Origin: Volutella citrinella
Taxonomy: Eukaryota > Ascomycota > Sordariomycetes > Hypocreales > Nectriaceae
Length of the DNA: 64,000 nucleotides
NCBI GenBank assembly: GCA_034401135.1
Contig: JAWZSP010000007.1
Span: 4,030,001 to 4,094,000, forward strand
Direction: 5' to 3'
Under the pieces are notes generated by a model that worked only from the letters and a program-made list of their open reading frames with translations, had not been told where the DNA came from and did no database searches. Positions 30,289-41,103 of this stretch are shown here, piece by piece. Every line of letters starts with the position of its first letter. Position 1 is the first letter of the stretch. Position numbers and translations under genes: made by a program.

Positions 30289-32407
30289 TCAGATGCGAGA
30301 GGTGCGGCAGCAGCTCTCTGGGCCAGCCGTGTGTAGCGTCGACTTGTTCGCGTCCTGGTTGGAGCGGGGCACGTCATTGGACGGATTCTCTTCGAAGAAG
30401 CTGGCAGGCTTCAGGGACATGACGAACTTTTCGACGGGCATGACGGGGAAATCTGCGCAATTGTCAGCAATAATGACGAGTAGAAAGAGTGGAAGGATTC
30501 CTTGTTCTTACCCTCGGGGCGGGTGACGTGCGTGACGCCAAACGAGTGCCACAATACAACGTCCTCGTTCTTGACATTGTCTTCTCGCTTGGCCCAGATG
30601 GCAAGGCCCGTGTCCTCCCTGCTCTGGTTCGTAAACTCGCCCGAGGCCCACAGCTCGTCGTCCTGGTACTTTGTGACCCAGATGGCCTTGGACGTGAAGA
30701 CGCCGCGCTTGTAGTTGAACGTGTTGGGCGCCATCATGAGCATCTGGCTGGGTACCGGGTGCAGCTTGTAGCCATGGGGCTTGCCCGAGACAGCGTTTGT
30801 GCGGGCCTCGTTGATGATCTTGTAAGTTCGGTTGGTGCTGATATCGAGGTCGTATCCGCCCGGCCGCTCGATGGGCGTTGTGTGGACCCTGAACGCGCAG
30901 CCAAAGGGGTCCAGGCCGGGCTCGTTGACGACAGGGTGGCACTCGTCGTATACAACCGTGTTCCTGCCGTCGCCGTCGAGCATGGGGTCGACACGAGCGC
31001 AGAAGATGTGCTGGTGGTTCACGGCCAGGACGCCCGGCGCGACAATGGTGCCCCAGGGGACCTGCAGACCCTGGCGGATGGGCATGGTGGACACGATGCC
31101 GGTGGCCCGCACCTCGATGTGCAGGTTAGCGGCCTGATCCAGCACAAAGGCGAGGATGTACTCGTAGTTGGCGACGGTGGCGGTGCACTGAATCACCAGC
31201 TGCCGGTTCCTGACGACAGATGACTTGTGGTTGCGGAAGTTTGTGTGCTTCCAGCCGATGCCGTCGTCAATCTCGTGCATGCAGACCACATTGGGCATCA
31301 CGGCTGGCTTGCCGTCGCTGGTGACGCGTACACCACTGAAGTAGGCGATGTGGCCGAGACAGTCGCAGCCGAGGCTGAGGCTGTTGGACGTCAGGCCGAA
31401 ACCTGAGTCGCCCAGGTCAAAGGCTTGCTTGCGGTGGTAGGGAGAGCGGGGGTCGCCATACGGCACCGTCATCTCGCTCATGGAGACGCGGTAGAAGAGC
31501 GGACGCCCGTCGTACTGGACGTCGTGGAGGACGGGGCCCTCTCGCAGCGTCCATCCGAGCTGGAGGGACCACTTCTGCCACTCGATGCGGCGACCTAGGA
31601 TCTTGAAGGAGGGCCCTTCGGGTTGGACGACCTGCAGTGGCTTCAGGTCCGTACGGAACGCATCCTGTCCCATGATTCCGGCGCTGTACTCGACGGGCTT
31701 GACGGGCTCCCAGGGCTGCGTCTCTGGATCGAGCTCGTCGCCAGTGCCCATGGGTAGGCGCTGGAGATCAACAAGTTCCAGGGTGTGTGCGTCGAAGATG
31801 GGCGCCAGGGGAATGGGAAGGGAGTAATGGTTGGCCTCGTCGTCGTCGCTGAGTGCGACATACATGTAGCATTGAAACAAACGCCGTCGCTCGTTGGCGT
31901 CGTCGGTGCCAAACGCCCATGGATCGTTGAGCACGCGAGCACTAGACATGTCAGTACGTGTATCCGTCACTCATATGACAAACGCAGCATAATTACATAC
32001 TGGGCGGGCAACTTTAGCTTGGCAATCTCGGCCTTGACTGCCGGGTGGCTGTTGCAGGCTCGGTTGATCAGCTCGAACTCGTGCCAGTCGACGGGGCCTT
32101 GAGAGTCGGGAGCATCGTATTGGTTTTCAACTCGCGCAGTAGCCAGGTTGACAATCGCAATGAGAAGAGCCTGGCTAGTCCTCAGGTGGTAGTAGACCCG
32201 GGCCTTGCGGTCGGGGGCGCGGCCGTGGTGGTGCAGGTGGTGGACTGTCACGGCCTTGGGAGGCTCGGCGAGATCAACCACCTTGAATCTGATATCCTTG
32301 GTGGCGGCGCCGATATGGCTCCTTAGGATATCAGTCGCAGCTTGCACCTCATCGACCGTCAATGGGTCAAGGGGGTGTGGTGCTGTCTTGAGAGCGGAAG
32401 AGGGCAT
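30289..32407 (-). CDS. Copper amine oxidase with C-terminal frameshift
   Basis: Exons on the minus strand: 32001..32407, 30512..31941 and a third from 30453. The TPQ-forming tyrosine is in TVANYEY (Tyr ~395), the copper histidines are in NHQHIFCARVDPMLDG plus FGVTHVTRPEDFPVMP. Expected reaction: primary amine + O2 + H2O to aldehyde, NH3 and H2O2. Exon 3 in frame reads DFPVMPVEKFV then leaves the family and stops at 30374 (638 residues). One base later the conserved continuation resumes (MSLKPASFFEENPSNDVP) and runs to a stop at 30289, ending Ser-Arg-Ile, a PTS1-like signal; full length would be about 666. One extra base at 30420-30421 explains this; real mutation or sequence error cannot be told apart. 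No alternative acceptor restores the frame. Confidence 0.9.
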
Positions 32408-32997
32408 CTTGAACAAGGAGGAGTCTCAAGTGTGTGTTGTCTGATGGGCTGTCTTGAGGTGTTTCCGTCATGTTAATTGATTGCACCATTTCCGTCCCAT
32501 CTTATACTCGACGCCCCTCATGGCTTGCCCGCCCCAAGATGGAGAAGGAGGCCGGGTGGTCTGGTCACTGAGATCGGATTCGGCGGGGTTGGGTGGGTGG
32601 CGGCGTCCGTCATCGCCCCCCCGCACACTAAACGAGACCAAATGTGGTAATGCTCCCAGCATGGCACCCATGATGACCAAGAGAGGATCGACTGCCCATT
32701 TGTGGATCACCGATACCTAGTTGAATGCATCTCGTGCACCAGTGAACCAGGCAATGCGCTGCCTAAGCCTGCATTGAGATATTGTCCACGCACCTTATTG
32801 GCCCTCTTACTCGTTCTGGTAAGGCTACTAGTTCATTCGCGGCGCGGGACTGCGGAGAGATGTAGATGACACCCATTTATGATGGACTGTCTTGTTATTT
32901 ATGCTTGACTGGGCCCTGAGGTAGAGCCCCAAGTTCGTACCCTGCATATCCCAGCATTCATTTCTCCCGCCTCCAGATTGCACTCCAGACGACCATT
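32408..32997. other. Divergent promoter region between copper amine oxidase and SDR
   Basis: 590 bases shared by two divergent genes, which suggests co-regulation. It includes a TATAAG box for the oxidase and a CGGATTCGGCGG word near 32576 of the CGG type favoured by Zn2Cys6 factors. No coding sequence is supported. Confidence 0.5.
32501..32506 (-). promoter_or_regulatory. TATA-like box of the copper amine oxidase gene
   Basis: TATAAG on the minus strand about 95 nt upstream of the ATG at 32407. Confidence 0.4.
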
Positions 32998-33893
32998 ATG
33001 CTAGACTTCAAGGGCCTCGATCTTTCTGGCAAGACTGCAATTGTGACTGGTGCCTCCAGGTTCGTGTTGAGAAACACAGCAGACGCGCACGTGCTTACTT
33101 CCACCAAACAGAGGAATCGGCGCTGCCATTGCCATTCAGCTGGGCCAACGGGGCGCCAACGTCGTCGTCAACTACACCAGCGACAAGAGCAAGCAGCGTG
33201 CTCTCGATGTTGCTGGTCAGATCGAGGCGGCTGGTTCCAAAGCAGTAGTTTGCCAGGCCAGCGTGGCAAACGTCCAAGAAATCGCCAGCGTTGTCGATGC
33301 TGCGCTCAAGCTTAGCCAGACGGGCAAGATTGAGATTCTCGTCCACAAGTACGAACCTCGTGACGCCCACGGCCCAATTCAAAGAACTTGAACTAACGCT
33401 TTCTCGCAGCGCGGCCCTGGGAGTGGATGCCAACCTCGACCAGGTAACTGAGGAGCTGTTCAAGACACACTTTGACACCAACGTCAAGGGCCCCATCTTC
33501 CTAACCAAGGCGGTCGTGCCTCACATTGCGCGCGGCGGCCGTATCGTATTCGTCTCTTCGGCCGCCGCCCGCCTCGGAGTGGCTGGCCAGACCGTCTACG
33601 GCGCGACAAAGGCCGCAAACGAGTCGTGCGCCCGCGTGTGGGCGACGGAGCTCGGCCAGTCGCACGGCATCACCGTCAACTGCGTCAACCCGGGCCCCGT
33701 GGCCACGGACCAATGGAACGAGAGCGACGAGCAGTTTAGGCGGGATATGCAGCCGCTGATTGACTCTACGCCGGCGGCAGCCAGGATCGCAGAGGTTGGT
33801 GACATTGCGCCTCTTGTTGCGTTTTTGTGCACTGAAGATGCGCGATGGACGACTGGTTCTGTGCTGTGTGCGAATGGTGGCCTTTACAATTGA
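32998..33893 (+). CDS. Short-chain dehydrogenase/reductase
   Basis: Exons 32998..33059, 33112..33348 and 33410..33893; 260 residues. Both introns (52 and 61 nt) are GT-AG and in phase. Classical SDR motifs are intact: TGASRGIG for NAD(P) binding (split by intron 1), HNAALG at the end of strand 4 (split by intron 2), SSAAARLG with the catalytic Ser, and YGATK with Tyr and Lys. The C-terminus GSVLCANGGLYN matches the ketoreductase-like subgroup. Substrate is unknown; next to amine oxidases it could reduce or oxidise the aldehyde/ketone products. Divergent from the copper amine oxidase. Confidence 0.9.
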
Positions 33894-34180
33894 TCAGAAG
33901 GTGTATTGTACATAAGAAACCCCACATCGATGAATCAGAGTCTGCTCAAGCACACATGGCGCCCATCTTGTAACAGTCTAACGATCCCCACGACGGGGCA
34001 TCCTTGAAACAAATATTTATTGTAGCAGCGTTTCTCATAAAGAATAAATGATTGTCTCGATGACAAACTATGGAGTCCTTGGCGGAATACAAAGCCAGCA
34101 TTCAGGTGAAAACGCGATCAAAGACAACCCCGAAAGTTCACTCTCGGATTCTTGTTAGGGAATGGGTTGTTCTCCATTGT

Positions 34181-34917
34181 TCAGGCTATCTTCTCTAGCG
34201 GTTGGACCTTCTTAATCACCTTGGCTGGGGCCCCAACGGCCACACTCCAACTGGGAACGTCGCGATTCACGATAGCGCCAGCCCCGATCGTGCAGCCATC
34301 TCCAATAGTGACGCCGGCCAAGATTATGGCACCGCCTCCAATCCAGCAGTCGTCTCCAATCGTCACAGGCTTGGCAAACTCGATATTGTCCCGGCGGCTA
34401 GACACTTCGATCTCGTGCGTAGCAGTCGAGATCATCACATTGGGACCAAACATGACGCGGTCGCCAATGGTCACAATGGCCGAGTCGAGGATCGTGAGGC
34501 CAAAGTTGCCGTAGAATCGCTTGCCAATCGTAACGTTTGGCCCGTAGTCGACGCGCAGGGGTGGCTCAATGTAGATCTCGTCGTCGCCAATGTGGCCAAG
34601 CCGGCCTCGCAGCATCTCGGCCCGCTTTGCGGTAATGATGGCGGTCGAGATTTCCTCGCCCTTCTTGGGGAACCAGTTATTGTATTCGTTCATAAAGATG
34701 CGTGCTTCGAGTCTTGCGGTTTCGAGTTCGGGGACAAAAGAGTCGTATCTGCAGTCGACGAACCGAGAATCAGCAACCACCATCGACATTTGGGGGGAGA
34801 TAATTGATGGACTCACAACATGCCCGAAATCATCTTGTTGTACTCGTCGCAGCGTGGTACATTGGATAGCTTGGAGGCCTTCTCCAGCTCCACAAGTGAG
34901 ATCTCTTTGGTCGTCAT
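34181..34917 (-). CDS. Hexapeptide-repeat O-acetyltransferase (maltose/NodL type)
   Basis: Exons on the minus strand: 34817..34917 and 34181..34748 with a 68-nt GTGAGT...CAG intron; 222 residues. The N-terminal MISGMLYDSFVPELETAR unit is the mac domain typical of maltose and galactoside acetyltransferases. The C-terminal half is a left-handed beta-helix with hexapeptide repeats (IGDRVMFGPNVMI, IGDDCWIGGGAIILAGVTIG, IGAGAIVNRDVP) and the catalytic-type His in STATHEIE. It should transfer acetyl from acetyl-CoA to a sugar or small hydroxyl compound. Its place in the amine block may be coincidental, though N- or O-acetylation of an amine-containing substrate is possible. Confidence 0.9.
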
Positions 34918-35369
34918 TACTTTGTCTCTGTGTATTGCAATTTGGTGATGTCGTGTCAGTGTTGGGATTCGTCTTCAATCAAGCATGGGGACTTGATGGT
35001 CCTGGGCTATGTCTTGACTGCCTTCACCTTCAGAGGAATCGAGAGCTCGGCACACCATGACCGATTAGGAAACACTGCCAACTCCCAAGCCCTGCGGCAG
35101 CTTTAGCCCAATGAAGTTAGTTGGCCGTGGTATTACCCACTTGGTCCAGTGCTGCCACCATGGTGATGATGAACGCGCAGAGGAACTCCACGTGCCGTCG
35201 TGCTCATGCCAAAAACGGCTTTGCAAAGCGCAGGGCCCGCAATAATCTATCGTCCTCCATGCCCCGATGGAGCGATGATCGAGGCTATTGCAGCTGTCAT
35301 GTCTTTAAAAGAAGAGATAAGCGTGCTGGGAGCGCAAGGACTCGGAACAAGTCTAGTGCCTGGTTAGTC
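34918..35369. other. Intergenic region between two minus-strand genes
   Basis: Acetyltransferase promoter and 3' flank of the Zn2Cys6 regulator. No repeats or RNA genes seen. Confidence 0.45.
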
Positions 35370-37392
35370 TCATGCAAAATCTTCTGAAAAAAATGCACCA
35401 AGGACACATACAAACTCCATCCACGGCACGTTTGACCAGCCATGTGGATTAGTGCGCCTCTCTTCCCAAACCTTCGTCAACAGCTCAGTCATAGCCGGGT
35501 GCTGGAACCCGGTTGAGTGCTTGATCTCGCCAACGCACCAGCTCGCATAGTGCATCTGATGCAACGACGATGTGTCGGCTCCGGCAAGGAACAGCGGGAA
35601 TAGTAACCGCTTGAAAAACACGCCGTCTCTGGGGACGATGGCGCAGACATCGAGAATGGCAGACACGGACGTCTTGATCCGAATATCCTCGCAGGAAATG
35701 GCAAAGGCGTCGGGGAAACGGAGAACACGGAGGATGCAGGCATGTCTGTATGCCTCGGCCAGCTGTCTCCATTCCATGTCCTCCGAGGGATACGCTACAT
35801 CGTCACGGTTCCAGCTGTGGAAGAACTGCTCGGCATCATCTAACAAGACCTGGAATTCTTCAAGCGACGTGTCGCCCGCCAAGAACGACTTGCCCGCTTC
35901 CAGAACTTGTCCAATGCGGTGGAAGAGGACCGGCGGACAGCCAACAAGGGCATGGAGGCTCTGGCTGCCGTGGTCTCGAACAGATAGGCGGATATTGTCA
36001 TCGTAGGCGAGCTTTTCGGCGCCGCTGAAGCCCCGCAGCATATCCAGCCTGAGTGAACAGGCCAAGGTTAGCAAGGGGAACGCGTGGGACAGGGTGGCTG
36101 CGGGGCCGACTTACCAGGCTAAACTAGAGATGAAGAACTTTGTGGCCTCGGAGCAGGTCGAGAAGCTCTCCGGTGAGGCTAGTCTCTTGCAGAGGAAGGC
36201 AACGCCTGTCAAGTGCGCCCCATGGGAGGAGAAGCCCGACTCGCATATCTAAACCGCATTAGCGTCGACGGCTCAGGGGGAGCATAGATGGCAGAACTGC
36301 AGCTGGGTAGTCTTACATCATGTAGCACTAGCAAGTTGACCATGCCAAGGACATATTCCACTTCAGAGAGGCTAAGGGATGACACTTCTTCCTTGAGGAG
36401 CAGAAAGCCCAGAGAGTTCAAGGCAGACACCCGACATTGGAGCGCTATGGTAACAAATCCATGGTTCTGGTTGCGGCCAGAGATGTGCATGTGGCATGCT
36501 GAAAGACCCAGCAGGGCATGCAGCATTCCCTGATGTTGGCGGGCAAGGGACAACACATGCGTCCGGAAGGGATTCTCTGTTCCTTGGATTTGAATGGTGA
36601 GGTGCTTGCTCAGCGTCTGGTCAACTGGGCAATGTCAGTTCCTGTGGAGCACCTGTGACGAGGCGATATCGGCGTTTTCGGCTTACAGTAGTCAATGAGC
36701 GGCTTGTGTCTAAGGAGTTCCTGCTCCAGCTCCGTGCTAGCACTAGGCGACGGGGTGGAGTCGAGATGAGGCGCCGATGGGAACGTCAGGGGCGAGATGA
36801 AGGCCGTAGGCGAGGGATACGACTGCGGGCTCGGACGCGACAAGTCATGGTGATCGGCAGATGAGAGCGAGGCCTGCGGAGAAGCCGATTCGAAAGTTGA
36901 AGTCTCTAGGACAGCCGACCACTCCGAAGGCGACTCGGCGGAGATGGCAGAGAGGGAGAATGCGTGAGCAGCGGCAGAGGCAGAGGCGGCGGCGGCGGCG
37001 ACGGCAGCGGTCGAGACGGAGGCAGAGCCAGTGCCAGAGGCGATGCTGTCGGGGCGGGACGCACGCGAATCACGGCGAGCCGGACCAGTGGGCATCTCGT
37101 AGAACTGGAACGCCGGCGGGTAGCCCTCGCAGTGCAAGCCTTTGGTACGGCATCTGTCGCAGATGGGGCGCTTGCGGTCGCATTTGCGGCACTTTTTGCG
37201 ACAGGTGCCGCAGGCTGGGTCTGTGGAAGAATCCGGTTAGCACTCGTCTGTCGTTTGAAGCCGCACATGGCGCTCCCTTGTGCCGGAGGAGGCGGAGAGC
37301 GAGAGCATTGGGATATTGGGAGGGGGTGGGGGGGCTTGGGTTTGCCGACCTTTCCGCCGCGCGGTGGGATGCTTGACGACGTCGTTTGTCAT
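35370..37392 (-). CDS. Zn2Cys6 fungal transcription factor, five exons
   Basis: Exons on the minus strand: 37350..37392, 36687..37220, 36317..36624, 36115..36248 and 35370..36048; 565 residues. Intron 1 (129 nt, GTCGGC donor) joins MTNDVVKHPTARRK to DPACGTCRKKCRKC, and the cluster continues DRKRPICDRC and TKGLHC, a full binuclear zinc cluster with one extra Cys between the second and third ligands. Residues ~65-180 are Ala/Ser/Pro-rich linker. Splicing then restores LIDYFDQTLSKHLTIQIQG and ends with a DUF3468-type domain. It is divergent from the amino-acid/amine permease across a 1.1-kb region with GATA sites, so it is the best candidate regulator of the amine block; this is inference. Confidence 0.88.
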
Positions 37393-37734
37393 TTTTGCAG
37401 AGAGAGGGCAAAAGTAAAAGCCCACAATGAGGCCTCGCAGAAGTTTGGCACGGCCGTGGCCCAAGGCTCGTTGGTTGCGGAGGGAGATGATGCAGCAGAT
37501 CGGACGACAGGGGATTCCTGCCAGCTCGACGTGCGGAGGCAAAGGTTAGTGCGACGCGGGGAACGGCGCCCGATGCCGCATTTGGTTCCACCGGATAGTG
37601 CAGCTACGGCATTCTAATGTGGCTGGTACACTCCTCTTTGCCATGCCATTCGCAGTCTTGGCCATCCGCCTTGAGCACCAAGATAGATGAATCCATGATG
37701 CATCGCCTCTGAATAGATTTACAGGAGCTTTAAT

Positions 37735-37920
37735 TTATCAGACAGAGTGACGCCCAAGCCGCAGATAGTTCCAATGGCCGCGGGCTTATCTCTATACCCA
37801 CCAAAATCGAGATATCGCCAAGTCATGACCCACTGCGTATGGATGATGATAGCGGGGGACCCATCATAACCCATCATAACACCGAGTCGCATTGAACACA
37901 TTAATACTGCAGGGTTATCG
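37735..37920. promoter_or_regulatory. Cluster of GATA-factor-type sites
   Basis: TTATCA (37735), AGATAG (37763), TTATCT (37786) and TTATCG (37915) all fit HGATAR on one strand or the other. In filamentous fungi AreA/NIT2 binds paired HGATAR sites to activate nitrogen-uptake and catabolic genes under nitrogen limitation. The motif is short, so chance occurrence is not excluded. Confidence 0.4.
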
Positions 37921-38348
37921 CCAGGATGGGTCAACTGATAGCAGCCTAGATGACGTCGGATCTTGGAGATGTGAGGGGCGCGACTCATTCAACAGGCTTC
38001 ACTAGCTCGGAAGTGCTATCAGCAGTCAGTCCCAACTAGGCCGGGATAGGAAACACTCCCAGCACCCAAACCAGCTCTGCGTCCAGCCTCTGCTCGTCTG
38101 GACCCCGAGATAAGGGTGTGTCGGCAATGCGGGGTTGAGATCAGAAATCCGGGGTGAGTGCAGGGCGTCACCCTGTCCACACCATCTCCAACCCGCCCTT
38201 TTCACTGGCGTTTGCATCCTTGGCCTCCGCCATCATCTTGGCTATCTTGCTAGCACGAAGCCAAACATGCCTTGGGCTTGTTGGTGATCACCTGGATTCG
38301 AGCATCCACCGATAGGCCAATGTCCTGTCAATCAATTTCTCCAACCTC

Positions 38349-38354
38349 TATAAA
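38349..38354 (+). promoter_or_regulatory. TATA box of the permease gene
   Basis: TATAAA in CCTCTATAAAGATG, 122 nt upstream of the permease ATG at 38471. Confidence 0.5.
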
Positions 38355-38470
38355 GATGATGCCCACGCCTCGGTAGCAAGACCAGCCTCAATTCATCGCC
38401 ACTGCCTTGCATATTGTTAGGCATCCCGACTCTATCCTCCCATCACCTCATAACCTACCTGCTCGTTTCC

Positions 38471-40564
38471 ATGATGCCATCTGAAGAAAAGTCTACCGTT
38501 GACCGCAAACCCGCCGTCGAGGGAGACGTCGAGAGCGTCGCCGTGGGTGCTGTCCTCGGCGATGACCTCGACGATGCCGTCCTCCGAGCCAACGGCCACA
38601 AGGCAGAGCTGAAGCGCCAGTTCAACTGGATCTCGGCCCTGGGTCTAGCCTTTACCATTACAAACTCGTGGGTCGGATATCTGGTCAGTATTCCTCAACT
38701 CGTGTGCAATGCGTATTGTCCCGCTAAATCTAGTTGCTCGCAGAGTTGTTTCGGCCAGAACCTGGTGTACGGAGGTGCCCAGGTCTGCGTCTTCGGACTC
38801 CTCGTTGCCTTTTTCGTTCAGTCCATCATCACCATGGGCCTGAGCGAGATTGCATCTGCGTTCCCGGTATGAACTACGCACGCTGCCATTCCCCCAATTA
38901 CTCGAGGCCGTATTGACCGAGTGCTCCGTAGTCAACCGGTGGGCAGTATCACTTTTGCTACATCCTTAGTCCCCCGAAGACGAAGCGATTTGCGGCCTAT
39001 ATGATCGGGTGGATGTCAACCATCGCGTGGTGGATTGTAACGTGAGTGGATCAACTACCCTGGTGCGAGTCTACACATCTGACAGCAGTCGCCTTCGTCA
39101 TAGTTGCTCGGGAGTTTCGCTAGCCGCTACTACACTTCCTGGCATGATCAACTTTGTCAATCCGGAATATATAGCCACTTCCTGGCATGTGTACCTCTTC
39201 TACGTCGCCATGGCCTTCATTACAGGCGAGTCTGGGATCCATCCCTTTCCTCTGACGTGCCGCTAACACTCCTCTCAGTGGTACCCGTCTTCGTTGCCTC
39301 CAAACGGCTGTCGTGGATCGTTCAGGCGGGTCTCTTTTTCTCCCTCCTCGGCATGGTTTTGTACCTGTTCATCCCTGTGGGCATGCACCCACATACAAAC
39401 CCTGGCTCCTATATCACGGCATCCGATATGGGCTCAAGTGGTTGGAGCTCCGGGGTTGCCTGGGTTCTGGGTATCACCAATGGCATGTACGCCTTTGGTG
39501 GCACTGACGGAGGTAAGCTTGTCTCCAGAAAACCAGTATGACAACATCCTGACATCCTTTAGCCATTCACATCAGCGAGGAGATGTCACAACCAGGCCGC
39601 AGGGTTCCTCAAGTCATCATTGCCACCATGCTCATTGGTATTGGAACAGTTTTGCCTCTCATAATCGCCCTCATGTACTTCATGACGGATGTCGATGCTG
39701 TTAGGACTTCGCCTTTGCCAAGCATGGAACTCATCTATCAAGCGTAAGAAATACACAACTTATTCGCGTTGCGCCTGACCAGCAAGCTAAACCGCAAAAT
39801 ACAGCACCGGTAATCGAAACGTAACCATCTTCTTGGTTTCCATTATTTTTATTGTCTACATCTGTGGGTTTCACCGGCTTGCCCGTGTTGTACCTCGCCA
39901 GCTAACGCTGTCGTCTCAGTTTCTCTCCCCTCGCAATGGGTCACCTGCGGTCGCCTCGCTTGGGCGTTTGCTCGTGATGTAAGAAATCCAGCTTGCATTG
40001 CTTTCCCGGTTCGTCATGGCTAACAATTCGCAGAACGGCGTGCCGTACTCGCAGTACTTTTCCCACGTCAGCAAGAGGCTCGAATTCCCTGTTCGAACTA
40101 CTGTTGCAGCCTTCATCTTCGTCCTGCTCTATGGATTGCTATACCTGGCTTCGACAACCGCCTTCAACTCCATCGTCACCTCAGCTGTTCTGTTTCTGAA
40201 CATTACCTATACCGTGCCGCAGGGCATCTTGCTATTCCAGGGACGAAAGAAACACCTTCCAGCACGGTACCTCAACCTTGGGGCCTTTGGATACTTTTGC
40301 AACGTCTTCTCTATCCTTTGGATTGTTGTTCTTGGAGCATTTGTATGCCTGCCGCCGTCCATTCCGGTCACCACAGCAACTATGAACTACATCAGCGTCA
40401 TTGCTGTCGGCCTATTCTTGATCGTTGTTTCTCTATGGTTCTTTCATGGTAGAAAGAACTTTGAGGGCCCGCACATTGACTGGGACATGATCAACGAAGC
40501 AAATACGCATATTCTCGAGGCCTCCAACCACCACGGTGACCACGATCAGAAAGTCAAGGCTTGA
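38471..40564 (+). CDS. Amino acid/GABA/choline-type permease (APC superfamily), nine exons
   Basis: Exons 38471..38683, 38744..38866, 38932..39041, 39104..39225, 39279..39512, 39563..39743, 39805..39863, 39920..39978 and 40034..40564; 543 residues. All phases agree and each splice restores conserved sequence, for example ITNSWVGYL joined to SCFGQNLVYGG, then GLSEIASAFP to STGGQYHFCYI, AWWIVT to CSGVSL and SQWVTCGRLAWAFARD. Intron 4 (39226..39278) has a GC donor. About 12 helices follow a 55-residue hydrophilic N-terminus. The family moves GABA, choline, polyamines or amino acids by proton symport at the plasma membrane. Given the neighbouring amine oxidases, an amine or amino-acid substrate is likely. 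ATG at 38474 is an alternative start. Confidence 0.92.
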
Positions 40565-41103
40565 GGCCAACAAGACTTGGCATAGGTCGACAAGCTGACT
40601 GGTAAGCATCAACATCGCTTGAGTGGTTTCCAAGGGACAGAGTAAGGCAGGAAGTGTGGAAATTGGGCTTCAAATATGTACATCATCTGATCTTGACGTG
40701 GCTACCATGCGGCTTAGTATCTGGATCAGATAGCCCAAAGCTATCGAGCTATCAATGCAGTTATCCCCAATATTAAAGTGCCAAAATTCATATGTACTCT
40801 ACCTGGCCGATTTTCCTGAGTCAGGGGCCGCTTAAGTCGAAATAGCAATGCTGATAATCGAGCTCTTGTAGCAACTACTGCGTCGTGATGTTCAGCGCAA
40901 CTAAGAGGATTGCCTTCAATCGGCTTTGAACTTGAAAGGCATGTGTTTGTTACAACAGAGGCAAGTAAACTTGTGACACTACTGCTAGTAACATCTACTA
41001 ACATACGCGTGGTCGAGCTTCTGATGAGAAGACCCGAAACACATTTGACATAAACACGCCGGACATGTACATTGCGTCGATGCGTATATCATTTCTCAGG
41101 CTT
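40565..41103. other. Intergenic region between convergent permease and HSL-type hydrolase
   Basis: 3' flanks of two convergent genes. No coding or repeat features recognised. Confidence 0.45.

Larger units (their letters stand above)
37393..38470. other. Divergent promoter region between regulator and permease
   Basis: The 1.08 kb are shared by a Zn2Cys6 regulator and a permease. It contains four GATA-type sites within 190 bases (separate entry), a CCCATCATAA direct repeat at 37860-37879 and the permease TATA box. No coding sequence is supported. Confidence 0.55.

Noticed and set aside
30489..31223. 244-codon plus-strand frame opposite the copper amine oxidase
   Set aside because: Antisense shadow with Val/Asp/Gly-rich composition typical of reverse-complement reading; the opposite strand carries the TPQ and copper motifs.
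35376..35430. Possible 28-nt intron (GTATGT...TTTTTTTCAG) near the end of the five-exon Zn2Cys6 gene
   Set aside because: Both splice signals look good, but 28 nt is below any plausible fungal intron length, and the unspliced frame ends normally in SEDFA.
36964..37617. Arg/Gly-rich plus-strand frames opposite the Zn2Cys6 gene
   Set aside because: They arise from the Ala/Ser linker codons of the regulator read in reverse; no start context or splice logic.
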